Assembly: GCF_003112575.1 (NCBI RefSeq) | Contig: NZ_BEWC01000006.1 | Coordinates: 310,001-374,000 of the forward strand | Origin: Streptomyces ardesiacus | Lineage (GTDB): Bacteria; Actinomycetota; Actinomycetes; Streptomycetales; Streptomycetaceae | Direction of reading: 5' to 3' | DNA length: 64,000 nt | In this document: one piece after another, positions 39,453-47,007 of the stretch | Layout: each line of letters starts with the position of its first letter | How positions within the stretch are numbered: position 1 is the stretch's first letter | Notes under the pieces: model-generated | What the model saw: the letters and a program-made list of their open reading frames with translations, nothing else | Told to the model about the DNA's origin: nothing | The model's database searches: none | Made by a program: the position numbers and the translations under genes

Positions 39453-40267
39453 GCACGTTGACGACGAGGCCGGACGGCGGCGCGGCGTACGGCCTGGCGC
39501 ACGACGGGGCGGCCATGCTGGGCCGCCAGTTGCGGCGGGTGCGCAACAACCCGGGGCTGCTGATCCTGACCCAGACCATGCCGATCACGATGCTGCTGTT
39601 CTTCGGCTACGTCTTCGGCAGCGCGCTGGCGATGCCGGGTGAGGAGTACCGCGCCTTCCTGGTACCGGGTCTGCTGGTCGCCACGGCCGCGAACGGCATC
39701 ATGACCGGCATGTTCCAGGCCGCCCAGGACACCCACCGGGGCGTGACGGACCGCCTGCGGACGCTGCCGGTGAGCCGGGCCGCCGTGCCGCTCGGGCAGT
39801 CGGTCGCCGACGTGCTCCTCACGGCCGCCGGGACGGTGCCCCTGCTGCTGGTCGGGGTCGCGGTGGGCTGGAGGGTGGAGGGCGGTGCGCTCGGCGCGGT
39901 GGGCGCGGTGGGGCTGTTGCTGCTGTTCCGGTTCGCGACGACGTGGATCGGCATCTTCCTGGGGCTGCTCACCCGCAACGAGGAGGCCGCCGGTCAACTG
40001 GGCGGCGCGACCTTCCTGCTTCCGCTGCTGTCCAACGCGTACATCCCGACCGACGGGCTGCCGGGCTGGCTGCGCACGGTCGCGGAGTGGAACCCGATCA
40101 GCGCGGTGACCACGGCGCTGCGCGACCTCTTCGGCAACGCGCCCGTGCCGGACGGGGCCGCCTGGCCGGTGACGCATCCCGTCGCCGGGTCGCTGGCCTG
40201 GTGTGCGGTACTGCTCGCGGTGTTCGTCCCGCTCGCCGTGCGCCGGTACGCGCACGGGGGCCGTTGA
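39449..40267 (+). CDS. ABC exporter permease (DrrB family)
   Basis: The protein has 272 residues with six membrane helices, ABC-2 type. It contains MLLFFGYVFGSALAMPGEEYRAFLVPGLLVATAANGIMTG near 50-90 and the VTDRLRTLPVSRAAVPLGQSVADVL cytoplasmic loop motif. The motif LGGATFLLPLLSNAYIPTDGLPGWLRTVAEWNP near 190-222 is diagnostic of the DrrB/ABC2 exporter family. It starts ATG 39449 overlapping the ATPase stop. Together they form a two-gene exporter under the divergent TetR. Confidence 0.92.
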   Translation: MSTLTTRPDGGAAYGLAHDGAAMLGRQLRRVRNNPGLLILTQTMPITMLLFFGYVFGSALAMPGEEYRAFLVPGLLVATAANGIMTGMFQAAQDTHRGVTDRLRTLPVSRAAVPLGQSVADVLLTAAGTVPLLLVGVAVGWRVEGGALGAVGAVGLLLLFRFATTWIGIFLGLLTRNEEAAGQLGGATFLLPLLSNAYIPTDGLPGWLRTVAEWNPISAVTTALRDLFGNAPVPDGAAWPVTHPVAGSLAWCAVLLAVFVPLAVRRYAHGGR

Positions 40268-40490
40268 GCGGGCCGGGGTGGCTCACCGCCGGTGGGGAGA
40301 CGGCGGCGCGGAACGCGGAACGGGAGGGCGGGGACGCGTGGGGAACGCGTACGGAACGGACGTACGGGGTCGGATCTGCCGGGGACGGCCCGCGCTCGGG
40401 GAGCACACCGGGGCGCCGCTGCGTGCCGTGGGGATGACGGACGAGTGCCGCGGCGCCGCGCCGGGAGGTGTGACCACCGGCGCGCGGGCC

Positions 40491-40760
40491 TCAGTTGCCG
40501 CCGAACAGCGAGCGGCGCAGTCGACGCAACGGCGCGAACAGTGAGACCCGGCTCACCCGGGCGCCCCTGTTGCTGCGCTTGTGCGCGGGCTCACGCGCGG
40601 TCAGCTCACGCATCAGCGACGTCGCCTCCACGGTCTCCCGCGGCGGGAGGGCGGGCCCTCCGAGTACCGCGAGATGACGGTCGAGGCGCGAGCTGGTCGC
40701 GCTGCTGCCGCAGGTGATCGCAGGGACCCTTGCCCTGCTGCGCACTGTTATCTGTTCCAT
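40491..40760 (-). CDS. Small conserved hypothetical protein (89 residues)
   Basis: ATG 40760 has GGGGAG 9 bases upstream on the minus strand. The peptide is basic and polar: ITVRSRARVPAITCGSS, a Leu/Pro-rich part LDRHLAVLGGPALPPRETVEATSLMRELTAREP, and an Arg-rich C-terminus ending SLFAPLRRLRRSLFGGN. No membrane helix or signal peptide. I do not recognise a family; the amphipathic basic C-terminus might bind membrane or nucleic acid. Good codon usage and ribosome binding site support a real gene. The preceding 223-bp gap (40268-40490) shows nothing I can support. Confidence 0.6.
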   Translation of the reverse strand: MEQITVRSRARVPAITCGSSATSSRLDRHLAVLGGPALPPRETVEATSLMRELTAREPAHKRSNRGARVSRVSLFAPLRRLRRSLFGGN

Positions 40761-40998
40761 GTCACTCCCCACCCGTACGAGTCCACCCGGCCCGGGCAGG
40801 CTAACCCTATCGCCCCGGTACGGCATGCGTGTATCGCGGTCACAGGATTCACCTTCCCCGTAAGGGGGTTGACGATTACTCTCCGAATCCGGCAGGTACC
40901 GGGACGATGCCGGACCACCGGCACGCGCGCCCGCCCGGACCTCGGAAACGTGGGCGATGTCACGTGCGCTCCCGCGTGGGGATTCGCCACGCGGCCGG

Positions 40999-41022
40999 AG
41001 GCCCCGCCGAGCGGCGGGGCCT
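40999..41022 (-). terminator. Terminator of the SGNH lipase gene
   Basis: AGGCCCCGCC, loop GAGC, GGCGGGGCCT: a 10-bp perfect stem 30 bases after the lipase stop codon. Confidence 0.85.
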
Positions 41023-41051
41023 GCGGCCTTCCGTCCCGTTCTCGCTCCGGG

Positions 41052-41858
41052 TCAGGCGGCGCCGTTGAGGACCGGCAGGTAGCCGCCGGACTGACCGGCC
41101 GCGGTGGGGTGGTACGACTCACCGATGTTCAGCCAGTTGACGCTGTGCAGCCAGGGACTGCCGGAGCACAGCTCGTGGCCGGTGAAGGTGGTGCGGACGT
41201 CGCCGAAGGTGAATCCGTGGGCGGCGACGCGCTGGGCGATGACGGTGTTGAGGTGGTCGGAGGCCTTGTTGATCGCCGCCCGTTTGGTCTCGGACAGGCC
41301 GAGGCAGCTCTTGCCGAGCTGGTAGAAGCGCGGGTAGCCGATGACGACGACGCGGGCGTTGGGTGCCTTGTTGCGGATCGCCGAGTAGACGCCGTCGAGG
41401 TTGCCCGGCAGCGTCGAGTCGACGTACGCCTCCGCGGTGGCGACCCGCGACAGGCAGGAGCTGTCGGACTGGAGCACACACGTCGTCATGACGTCGGCGA
41501 AGCCCGCGTCGTTGCCGCCGATGCTGAGGGAGACGAGGCCGGTGCCGGTGCCGAGCGGGCCGAGCTGACCGGCGAGAACATCACCCGTACGGGCGCCGGA
41601 GCAGGCGGTGAAGTCGAAGGAGGAGGGTGAGTGGGCGGCCGCCCACAGGTACGGGTGGGACTTCGTACTGCGCTTGCAGTCGCCGCTCGAGCTGATGTAG
41701 CTGCCCGCTCCCACCCCGGAGGAGTAGGAGTCGCCGAGGGCCACATAGCCGTCGGCTGCGGCGGGTTGGGCCGCCTGGGCGGTCGCGGCCCCGGTGAGGG
41801 CGGCGCCGGCGGCGAGGAGGACTGAACTCAGGAAACCGACGAATCGGGAACGTCTCAT
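41052..41858 (-). CDS. Secreted SGNH-fold lipase/esterase
   Basis: The protein has 268 residues. It has a Sec signal (MRRSRFVGFLSSVLLAAGAALTG... ends AQA, about 1-29). SGNH blocks: GDSYSSGVGAGSY (Ser44 region), the Gly of block II, GGNDAGF (block III Asn), and DVRTTFTGHELC plus SYHPTAAGQSGGY (block V His). Six Cys residues should form disulfides as in the Streptomyces rimosus/scabies esterase family. It resembles the S. coelicolor extracellular lipase SCO1725. It hydrolyses esters outside the cell. GGGAGG lies 6 bases before the start. A 22-bp inverted repeat lies upstream. Confidence 0.94.
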   Translation of the reverse strand: MRRSRFVGFLSSVLLAAGAALTGAATAQAAQPAAADGYVALGDSYSSGVGAGSYISSSGDCKRSTKSHPYLWAAAHSPSSFDFTACSGARTGDVLAGQLGPLGTGTGLVSLSIGGNDAGFADVMTTCVLQSDSSCLSRVATAEAYVDSTLPGNLDGVYSAIRNKAPNARVVVIGYPRFYQLGKSCLGLSETKRAAINKASDHLNTVIAQRVAAHGFTFGDVRTTFTGHELCSGSPWLHSVNWLNIGESYHPTAAGQSGGYLPVLNGAA

Positions 41859-41878
41859 GGAACCTCCCTTAGCAGGAT

Positions 41879-41900
41879 TGCTGCCACGACCGTGGTAGCA
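41879..41900. promoter_or_regulatory. 22-bp inverted repeat upstream of the lipase gene
   Basis: TGCTGCCACG-AC-CGTGGTAGCA: arms are complementary at 9 of 10 positions. It starts 21 bases upstream of the lipase ATG, so a bound repressor or a leader hairpin could act there. Confidence 0.55.
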
Positions 41901-42074
41901 GCTACGCGCGTTGACTGGAAGTGTTCATGCCAAGGATTGGCTGACACTCGTTCAAGTCCGGACGAAAATCGGGGGTGTGGACGCGTGCCGGGGCACGCCG
42001 CCGCGCGCGTCCGTACGGCGCGGCGGCCCGGGAAAGCGGGTGCACGCGGCGGCCGGGTGCCCGATCATGGCGGC

Positions 42075-43169
42075 ATGTCCGTGAACCCGCACGAAGTCCT
42101 GCCGATCCGGCTCACCGTGGACGACAGCGACTCCCCGTCCGACGTCGTCGACGCGCTGTTCCTCGGCCGTTTCGCCACGGGTGAGCAGCCGTACTCGCAC
42201 GCGGCGAACATCGACCGCGTACGGTCCGGCGCCACGCTGCTGCCGCCCGGCGCGCGCGTGCTGCGGGTCGCCCGCGACGACGACCGCAGCGCGACGCTGG
42301 CGGAGGGCGACGGCTGGACCCTGCTGGTCTCGCGCTGGAGCCGGGGCGCCGACGTCACGGTGACGGCGACCAGCGCCGGCCTGGCCGAGAAGGTGCTCGG
42401 CGAGGCGACGGACGGCGCGGCGGACGAGCCCGAGCCGCAGCCTGAGAACGTGACGATGGGCTTCTGGTACGTCTCCCCGCGGCGCGGCCCGCACCGCACC
42501 ACCCGTCAGATCGCCGCGGGCACCTGGGACGAGGTCCGGGCCAACTACACGGCGCCGGTCGCGGAGGCGATGGACGGCCTGATGAAGACGACGCCCGAGG
42601 ACATCGCGGGCCGGCTGCTGCTCCTGCACGGTCCGCCGGGCACGGGCAAGACCTCCGCGCTGCGTACGCTGGCCCGCTCCTGGCGGGACTGGTGCCAGGT
42701 GGACTGCGTCCTCGACCCGGAACGGCTCTTCTCCGACGTCGGCTATCTGATGGACATCGCCATCGGCGAGGAGGACGCGGCGGGCAAGGGCCGGTGGCGG
42801 CTGCTGCTCCTGGAGGACTGCGACGAACTGATCCGCGGCGAGGCCAAGCACACGGCGGGCCAGGCGCTCTCCCGGCTGCTCAACCTCACCGACGGTCTCC
42901 TCGGCCAGGGCCGCAACGTCCTGGTGGGCGTCACGACCAACGAGGACCTGGAACGCCTGCACCCCGCCGTCGTCCGCCCCGGCCGCTGCCTGGCCCGCAT
43001 CGAGGTCGGCCCGCTCACCCGCCGGGAGGCGGTGGACTGGCTCGGCACCGAGGAGGGGGTCGGGCGCGAGGGGGCGACGCTGGCGGAGCTGTTCGCGCTG
43101 CGCCGGGGCACCTCGCCGACTGCGCTGCCGGAGCCGCGGGCGGGGGCGGACGCCGGGCTGTATCTGTAG
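42075..43169 (+). CDS. AAA-family ATPase with N-terminal DUF5925 domain
   Basis: The protein has 364 residues. The N-terminal DUF5925-type domain (about 1-125) is acidic and ends PEPQPENVTMGFWYVS. An AAA module follows: Walker A LLLHGPPGTGKTSALRTLAR (near 178-198), Walker B WRLLLLEDCDEL (near 245), sensor-1 VGVTTNEDLE (near 290) and an Arg-finger-like VVRPGRCLARIEVGPLTRREAVDWL. The chaperone or remodelling target is unknown. The gene is well expressed by context of ribosome binding site; a DUF72 gene begins 20 bases downstream and is likely in the same operon. Confidence 0.85.
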   Translation: MSVNPHEVLPIRLTVDDSDSPSDVVDALFLGRFATGEQPYSHAANIDRVRSGATLLPPGARVLRVARDDDRSATLAEGDGWTLLVSRWSRGADVTVTATSAGLAEKVLGEATDGAADEPEPQPENVTMGFWYVSPRRGPHRTTRQIAAGTWDEVRANYTAPVAEAMDGLMKTTPEDIAGRLLLLHGPPGTGKTSALRTLARSWRDWCQVDCVLDPERLFSDVGYLMDIAIGEEDAAGKGRWRLLLLEDCDELIRGEAKHTAGQALSRLLNLTDGLLGQGRNVLVGVTTNEDLERLHPAVVRPGRCLARIEVGPLTRREAVDWLGTEEGVGREGATLAELFALRRGTSPTALPEPRAGADAGLYL

Positions 43170-43189
43170 CCCGGTGCTTTGATGGGGGT

Positions 43190-44026
43190 ATGCCCCTGTT
43201 CGTCGGCACGTCGGGCTGGCAGTACCGGGACTGGCGGGACGCCTTCTACCCGCCCGGTCTGCCGGTCCGGCTCTGGCTGGAGCACTACGCGGCCGCCTTC
43301 GCGACGGTCGAGATCAACAACGCCTTCTACCGCCTGCCCGCCCGGGAGACCTTCGCGGCGTGGCGCGAGCGGCTGCCGCCGGACTTCACGGTCGCGGTCA
43401 AGGCGAGCCGCTATCTGACGCACATCAAGCGCCTGCGCGACCCGGCGGAACCGGTCGACCGCCTGATGACCCACGCGGCCGGCCTGGGCGACCGCCTCGG
43501 CCCCGTCCTGCTGCAACTGCCGCCGACCCTGCGCGCCGACCCGGCCCTCCTGGACGCCTGCCTCGCCTGCTTCCCGGCCGGAACCCGGGTCGCGGTGGAA
43601 CCCCGGCACGCGTCGTGGTGGACCGCCGAGGTCCGCGAGGTCCTCGCCTCCCGCCGCGCGGCCCTGTGCTGGGCGGACGTCCGCGCCCGCCCGGTCACGC
43701 CCCTGTGGCGCACCGCCGACTGGGGCTACGTCCGCTTCCACGAGGGCCGCGCGGCGGCCTGGCCGCACTACGGCCGCCGCTCCCTGACGACGTGGCTCAC
43801 CCGCATCGCCACGACCTGGCCGGACACGAACGACGTGTACGCCTACTTCAACAATGACCCGAACGCGGCTGCGGTACGGGACGCGGCGACGTTCGCACGA
43901 TTGGCGCGCACGTCAAACCCGACGCTCACCCGAACGTGCCCCGAAGGGACGCGGGAAACCGCGCGACCGGCCACGGCGCATCCGCGGCCGGAAAGCAGCC
44001 CACACCCGAACGGCGCTCACCCGTAA
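43190..44026 (+). CDS. DUF72 TIM-barrel protein (YecE-like)
   Basis: The protein has 278 residues. The family start LFVGTSGWQYRDWRDAFYP and VEINNAFYRLPARETFAAWRERLPPDFTVAVKASRYLTHIKRLRDP are diagnostic, as is LLQLPPTLRADPALLD and the C-terminal DVYAYFNNDPNAAAVRDA. DUF72 proteins share a TIM barrel with xylose isomerase and endonuclease IV; their function is unsettled. The last 40 residues, after the domain, are low-complexity and overlap the convergent gntR gene by 10 bases. A GGGGGT precedes the ATG. Confidence 0.9.
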   Translation: MPLFVGTSGWQYRDWRDAFYPPGLPVRLWLEHYAAAFATVEINNAFYRLPARETFAAWRERLPPDFTVAVKASRYLTHIKRLRDPAEPVDRLMTHAAGLGDRLGPVLLQLPPTLRADPALLDACLACFPAGTRVAVEPRHASWWTAEVREVLASRRAALCWADVRARPVTPLWRTADWGYVRFHEGRAAAWPHYGRRSLTTWLTRIATTWPDTNDVYAYFNNDPNAAAVRDAATFARLARTSNPTLTRTCPEGTRETARPATAHPRPESSPHPNGAHP

Positions 44027-44382
44027 GCCGCCCGCAGGGCATCCCGCACGGCCCCGAGCGCCTCCTCCTCCGACACCCCGAGCCGCCGAGCCCGCTCGGC
44101 ATAACTCTGCGCCGCGGAGGCAACCTCCCGCTGAGCCGCAGAGCCCGCGGCAGCGACGAACGTTCCGTTGCGGCCCCGCGTCTCGATCACTCCGTCCGCC
44201 TCCAGCGCCCGGTACGCCTTGGCGACCGTGTTCGCGGCGAGCCCGAGGGACTCGGCCAGTCCGCGCACGGTGGGCAGCCGGTGGCCGACCGGCAGGGCGC
44301 CCGACCGCGCCTGTTCGGAGATCTGTGCGCGCACCTGCTCGTAGGGCGGCGTGCCGTCGTCGATACGGATCTTCAGGGTCAC
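44017..44382 (-). CDS. GntR-family regulator, YtrA subgroup
   Basis: The protein has 121 residues, composed almost wholly of the winged helix: IDDGTPPYEQVRAQISEQARSGALPVGHRLPTVRGLAESLGLAANTVAKAYRALEADGVIETRGRNGTFV (about 5-75) plus a short helical dimerisation tail. The YtrA type usually controls a neighbouring ABC transporter; none is adjacent here. Start GTG 44382, no clear ribosome binding site. It is divergent from the GNAT gene (71-bp gap) and overlaps the DUF72 gene at its 3' end. Confidence 0.87.
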   Translation of the reverse strand: MTLKIRIDDGTPPYEQVRAQISEQARSGALPVGHRLPTVRGLAESLGLAANTVAKAYRALEADGVIETRGRNGTFVAAAGSAAQREVASAAQSYAERARRLGVSEEEALGAVRDALRAAYG

Positions 44383-44453
44383 CCGGTGATTGTCCCGTAT
44401 CCCCGGAAAAATCAGAGGCACCGGAGCGCCCGGCCGCCGTAGCGTGCGCCCCC

Positions 44454-45380
44454 ATGACCGTTCTCGTACGCGACCTGCGTCCCGACGACCCGGCCGACGT
44501 CGCCGCCTTCACCCGGGTCCGCCATCGCGCCCTGCCGTTCATCCTGTGGACGCCCGAAGCCGTCGTGCACCGGCTCGTCCACACCCACCCGGACGCCCGG
44601 AGCCGGTCCCTGGTCGCGGAGGAGGACGGGGAGGTGATCGGCACGGCCCAGATCGGGCTGGTGCACGACAGCCCGGAGCCGGGCCAGGCCTTCCTGAACG
44701 TCTACGTCCACCCGGAGCGGCTGCGGCACGGCGCCGGCGGGCTGCTGGTGCGGACGGCGGAGGAGTACCTGACCCGCGAGGGCGCGACGAAGCTGTACGC
44801 CTGGGTGCTGGACGGGCCCGCCCACCTGGCCTTCGCCGAGCGGCACGGCTACGAACGGCGGCGTGCCGCGTACTTCCTGCGGCTGGACCTGGCGAACGCC
44901 GCGCTGCCGCCCCTGTGGTCGCCTCCCCCGGGCGTCGAGCTGCGCACCGCGGCCGACTTCGCGGACGATCCCCGGCCCCTGTTCGCCCTGGACGCGGAGA
45001 CGGTCGCGGACGAACCGGGGGACGTCGACATCGAGTTCACGGACTACGAGACCTGGCTGGCGGAGACCTGGCGGCACCCGCTGCTGGACCGGGAACTGAC
45101 CACCGTCGCGGTCGTCGACGGCCGTCCGGCCGCCTTCAGCGTCGCCTACACCGACGGCACGCGGTACGCGACGGCGATGACGGGCACGGTCCGGCACCGG
45201 CGCGGCCGGGGCCTGGCGAAGCTCGCCAAGACCGCCTCCCTGCACCGGGCCCGTGCGGCCGGGTACACGGAGGCGCTCACCGGCAACGACACCGACAACG
45301 GGCCGATGCTCGCCATCAACAAGTGGCTCGGCTACGAGATCTGCGCGACGGAGGTGCGCCATGTCCGCGAACTCCGCTGA
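44454..45380 (+). CDS. Tandem GNAT-family N-acetyltransferase
   Basis: The protein has 308 residues with two GNAT domains. The N-terminal one (about 1-155) shows IGTAQIGLVHDSPEPGQAFLNVYVHPERLRHGAGGLLVRTAEEYL, and the C-terminal one (about 165-308) has GRPAAFSVAYTDGTRYATAMTGTVRHRRGRGLAKLAKTASLHRAR with ALTGNDTDNGPMLAINKWLGYE. The Q/R-x-x-G-x-A-like loop RHRRGRGLA of the second domain fits acetyl-CoA binding. The acceptor is unknown. Its last 20 bases overlap the next gene. Confidence 0.9.
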   Translation: MTVLVRDLRPDDPADVAAFTRVRHRALPFILWTPEAVVHRLVHTHPDARSRSLVAEEDGEVIGTAQIGLVHDSPEPGQAFLNVYVHPERLRHGAGGLLVRTAEEYLTREGATKLYAWVLDGPAHLAFAERHGYERRRAAYFLRLDLANAALPPLWSPPPGVELRTAADFADDPRPLFALDAETVADEPGDVDIEFTDYETWLAETWRHPLLDRELTTVAVVDGRPAAFSVAYTDGTRYATAMTGTVRHRRGRGLAKLAKTASLHRARAAGYTEALTGNDTDNGPMLAINKWLGYEICATEVRHVRELR

Positions 45381-45849
45381 GGTGAGCGTCGTGCTCGTCA
45401 AGGCGGGCCGTACGAAGATCCGGTACGCGGCCACGCTGCTGCACGACGACGGCACCCGCCTCGCCGTCCGCGCTCCGTGGGCCGGGGACGGCGTGCGCGA
45501 CTTCGGCTTCGTGCGCTTCGAGGCCGGGGACGTGTTCACCGAGTACTACTGGCGCGACCGGTGGTACGCGGTGAAGGAGGTCCGCTCGGCGGCCGGTGCG
45601 TTGAAGGGCTGGTACTGCGACGTCACCCGCCCCGCCGTCCTGACCGGCACCGAGCTGGTCGTCGAGGACCTCGACCTGGACCTGTGGCGTTCCGCCGACG
45701 GCACGGACGTACGACGGCTCGACGAGGACGAGTTCGCCGAGAGCGGCCTTGCGGCCCGGGACCCCGGGGCCGCTGCCGCCGCCGTGGCCGCCCTGACCGA
45801 ACTGGAACGGCGCGCCCACGACCCCGGCTTCACCGTCCTCCTCGGCTGA
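45361..45849 (+). CDS. DUF402 domain protein (FomD-like)
   Basis: The protein has 162 residues. The DUF402 core is WAGDGVRDFGFVRFEAGDVFTEYYWRDRWYAVKEVRSAAGALKGWYCDVTRPA (about 38-90), followed by the acidic LVVEDLDLDLWRSADGTDVRRLDEDEF typical of the family. FomD of fosfomycin biosynthesis is a relative that hydrolyses cytidylylated intermediates; the nucleotide substrate here is unknown. It overlaps the tandem GNAT gene by 20 bases and should be translated with it. Confidence 0.85.
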   Translation: MSANSAEVSVVLVKAGRTKIRYAATLLHDDGTRLAVRAPWAGDGVRDFGFVRFEAGDVFTEYYWRDRWYAVKEVRSAAGALKGWYCDVTRPAVLTGTELVVEDLDLDLWRSADGTDVRRLDEDEFAESGLAARDPGAAAAAVAALTELERRAHDPGFTVLLG

Positions 45850-45862
45850 CGGGCCGCCCGGC

Positions 45863-46480
45863 TCAGCCGTACGTCGCCACCACCGCGTACCGCTCGTCCG
45901 TCACCTCCCGGCCCCACAGCGAGGCGTCGCCCGACAGCCGCTCCACGCGGGCCTGCCCGGCGAGCGGGGCGAGCAGGGCGGTGAGCCGGTCGGCGGGTAT
46001 GCCGACCGGGGTGACGCTCCCCCACACGCCCTCGACCAGGACCAGCCGCCCTCGGGGGCGCAGCAACTGCCGCCAGTGCCGCAGCACCCGGCCGGGGCCG
46101 GGCAGCGTCCACAGGACGTGCCGCACCAGCACGGCGTCGAAGCGCTGCTCGCCCACGGGCGGTGCCGCCGCGTCACCGTTGAGGAACACGGCGTCGCGTC
46201 CGGCGAGTTTGGTCCTGGCCAGCTCCACCATGGCCGGGGAGAGGTCGACGCAGGTGACGCGGTGCCCCTGCTCGGCTGCGAGGAGCGACAGGCTGCCGGT
46301 GCCGCAGCCCAGGTCGAGGACGTCCCCGGGCCGCGGGGGCAGCCAGGAGGCCAGCCTGGCCGCCCACGCCCGGCGCACGTCCGCGTCGCGAAGGCCGTGG
46401 TCCGGCTCGTCGTCGAAGGAGGCGGCGAGCGCGTCCCAGTCGGCACCCGGCGCGGTCGCTTCGTCACTGTTTTCGCTCAT
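45863..46480 (-). CDS. Class I SAM-dependent methyltransferase
   Basis: The protein has 205 residues. SAM motif I is VLDLGCGTGSLSLLAAEQG (about 53-71), motif II is VTCVDLSPAMVELAR, then FDAVLVRHVLWTLPGPG (motif IV) and RPRGRLVLVEGVWG (motif post III). It fits the Methyltransf_11/25 group acting on small molecules; the acceptor is unknown. Start ATG 46480 with only a weak ribosome binding site. It converges with the DUF402 gene. Two 19-bp direct repeats lie 10-68 bases upstream. Confidence 0.9.
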   Translation of the reverse strand: MSENSDEATAPGADWDALAASFDDEPDHGLRDADVRRAWAARLASWLPPRPGDVLDLGCGTGSLSLLAAEQGHRVTCVDLSPAMVELARTKLAGRDAVFLNGDAAAPPVGEQRFDAVLVRHVLWTLPGPGRVLRHWRQLLRPRGRLVLVEGVWGSVTPVGIPADRLTALLAPLAGQARVERLSGDASLWGREVTDERYAVVATYG

Positions 46481-46489
46481 GCACCCAGG

Positions 46490-46548
46490 GTGACAGCCGC
46501 CACTGACAACGGAGTCGGGGCGCGGGGACGTGACAACCGCCACTGACA
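46490..46548. repeat. Two 19-bp direct repeats, 40 bp apart, in a divergent promoter
   Basis: GTGACAGCCGCCACTGACA (46490-46508) and GTGACAACCGCCACTGACA (46530-46548) differ at one base. They sit between the methyltransferase gene and the small gene at 46632, and each contains the TGACA word twice. Forty base pairs puts them about four turns apart, on the same face of the helix. Confidence 0.75.
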
Positions 46549-46631
46549 GGGAGGCATCGATGAGTGAGTCTCGGGGAAAGGGTCTACCTCCGTGAGAACG
46601 CGGAACCCGGTGGATCCGTAAGGAGGCAGCC

Positions 46632-46766
46632 ATGCGCCGTCTGACCGTGCAGAAGCCCCTGAAGAAGACCGACGCCCGCCGAGTCCGCGAGGAGATCGAC
46701 GAGCGCCCCTCGGGGCGTCCGGAGGTCCGCAAGGACATCGCGCGCACCTGGTGGCCGGAGGGCTGA
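46632..46766 (+). CDS. 44-residue conserved-type small protein
   Basis: ATG 46632 is preceded by AGGAGG at an ideal distance, among the best ribosome binding sites in the window. The peptide is highly charged: LTVQKPLKKTDARRVREEID, then RPSGRPEVRKDIARTWWPEG. It lacks membrane or signal features, and the C-terminal TWWPEG is striking. No known family. It may be a regulator or a subunit-type peptide. Regulation may involve the 19-bp repeats upstream. Confidence 0.65.
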   Translation: MRRLTVQKPLKKTDARRVREEIDERPSGRPEVRKDIARTWWPEG

Positions 46767-47007
46767 CGGGCGGGCCCTCGCCGCCGGCGGATTCCGAGAC
46801 GACCGCCGGCCTGATCCGCTCTCGTTCCCGCCGTGAACGGTGGCTGGCTCAGCCCAGCCTGAGCACTCCCTTAACGCGACCATAAGGATCTCCGTCACGC
46901 GCCTCCAGCAGGCGTTTTCGCGGTCTCCTGGGGCTAGCTTGCTGATCAACCCCACGGGTTCCGGCCCGAGTTCCCCAGTCCCACGTGACCGTTCCGAGGA
47001 GTTCCGC

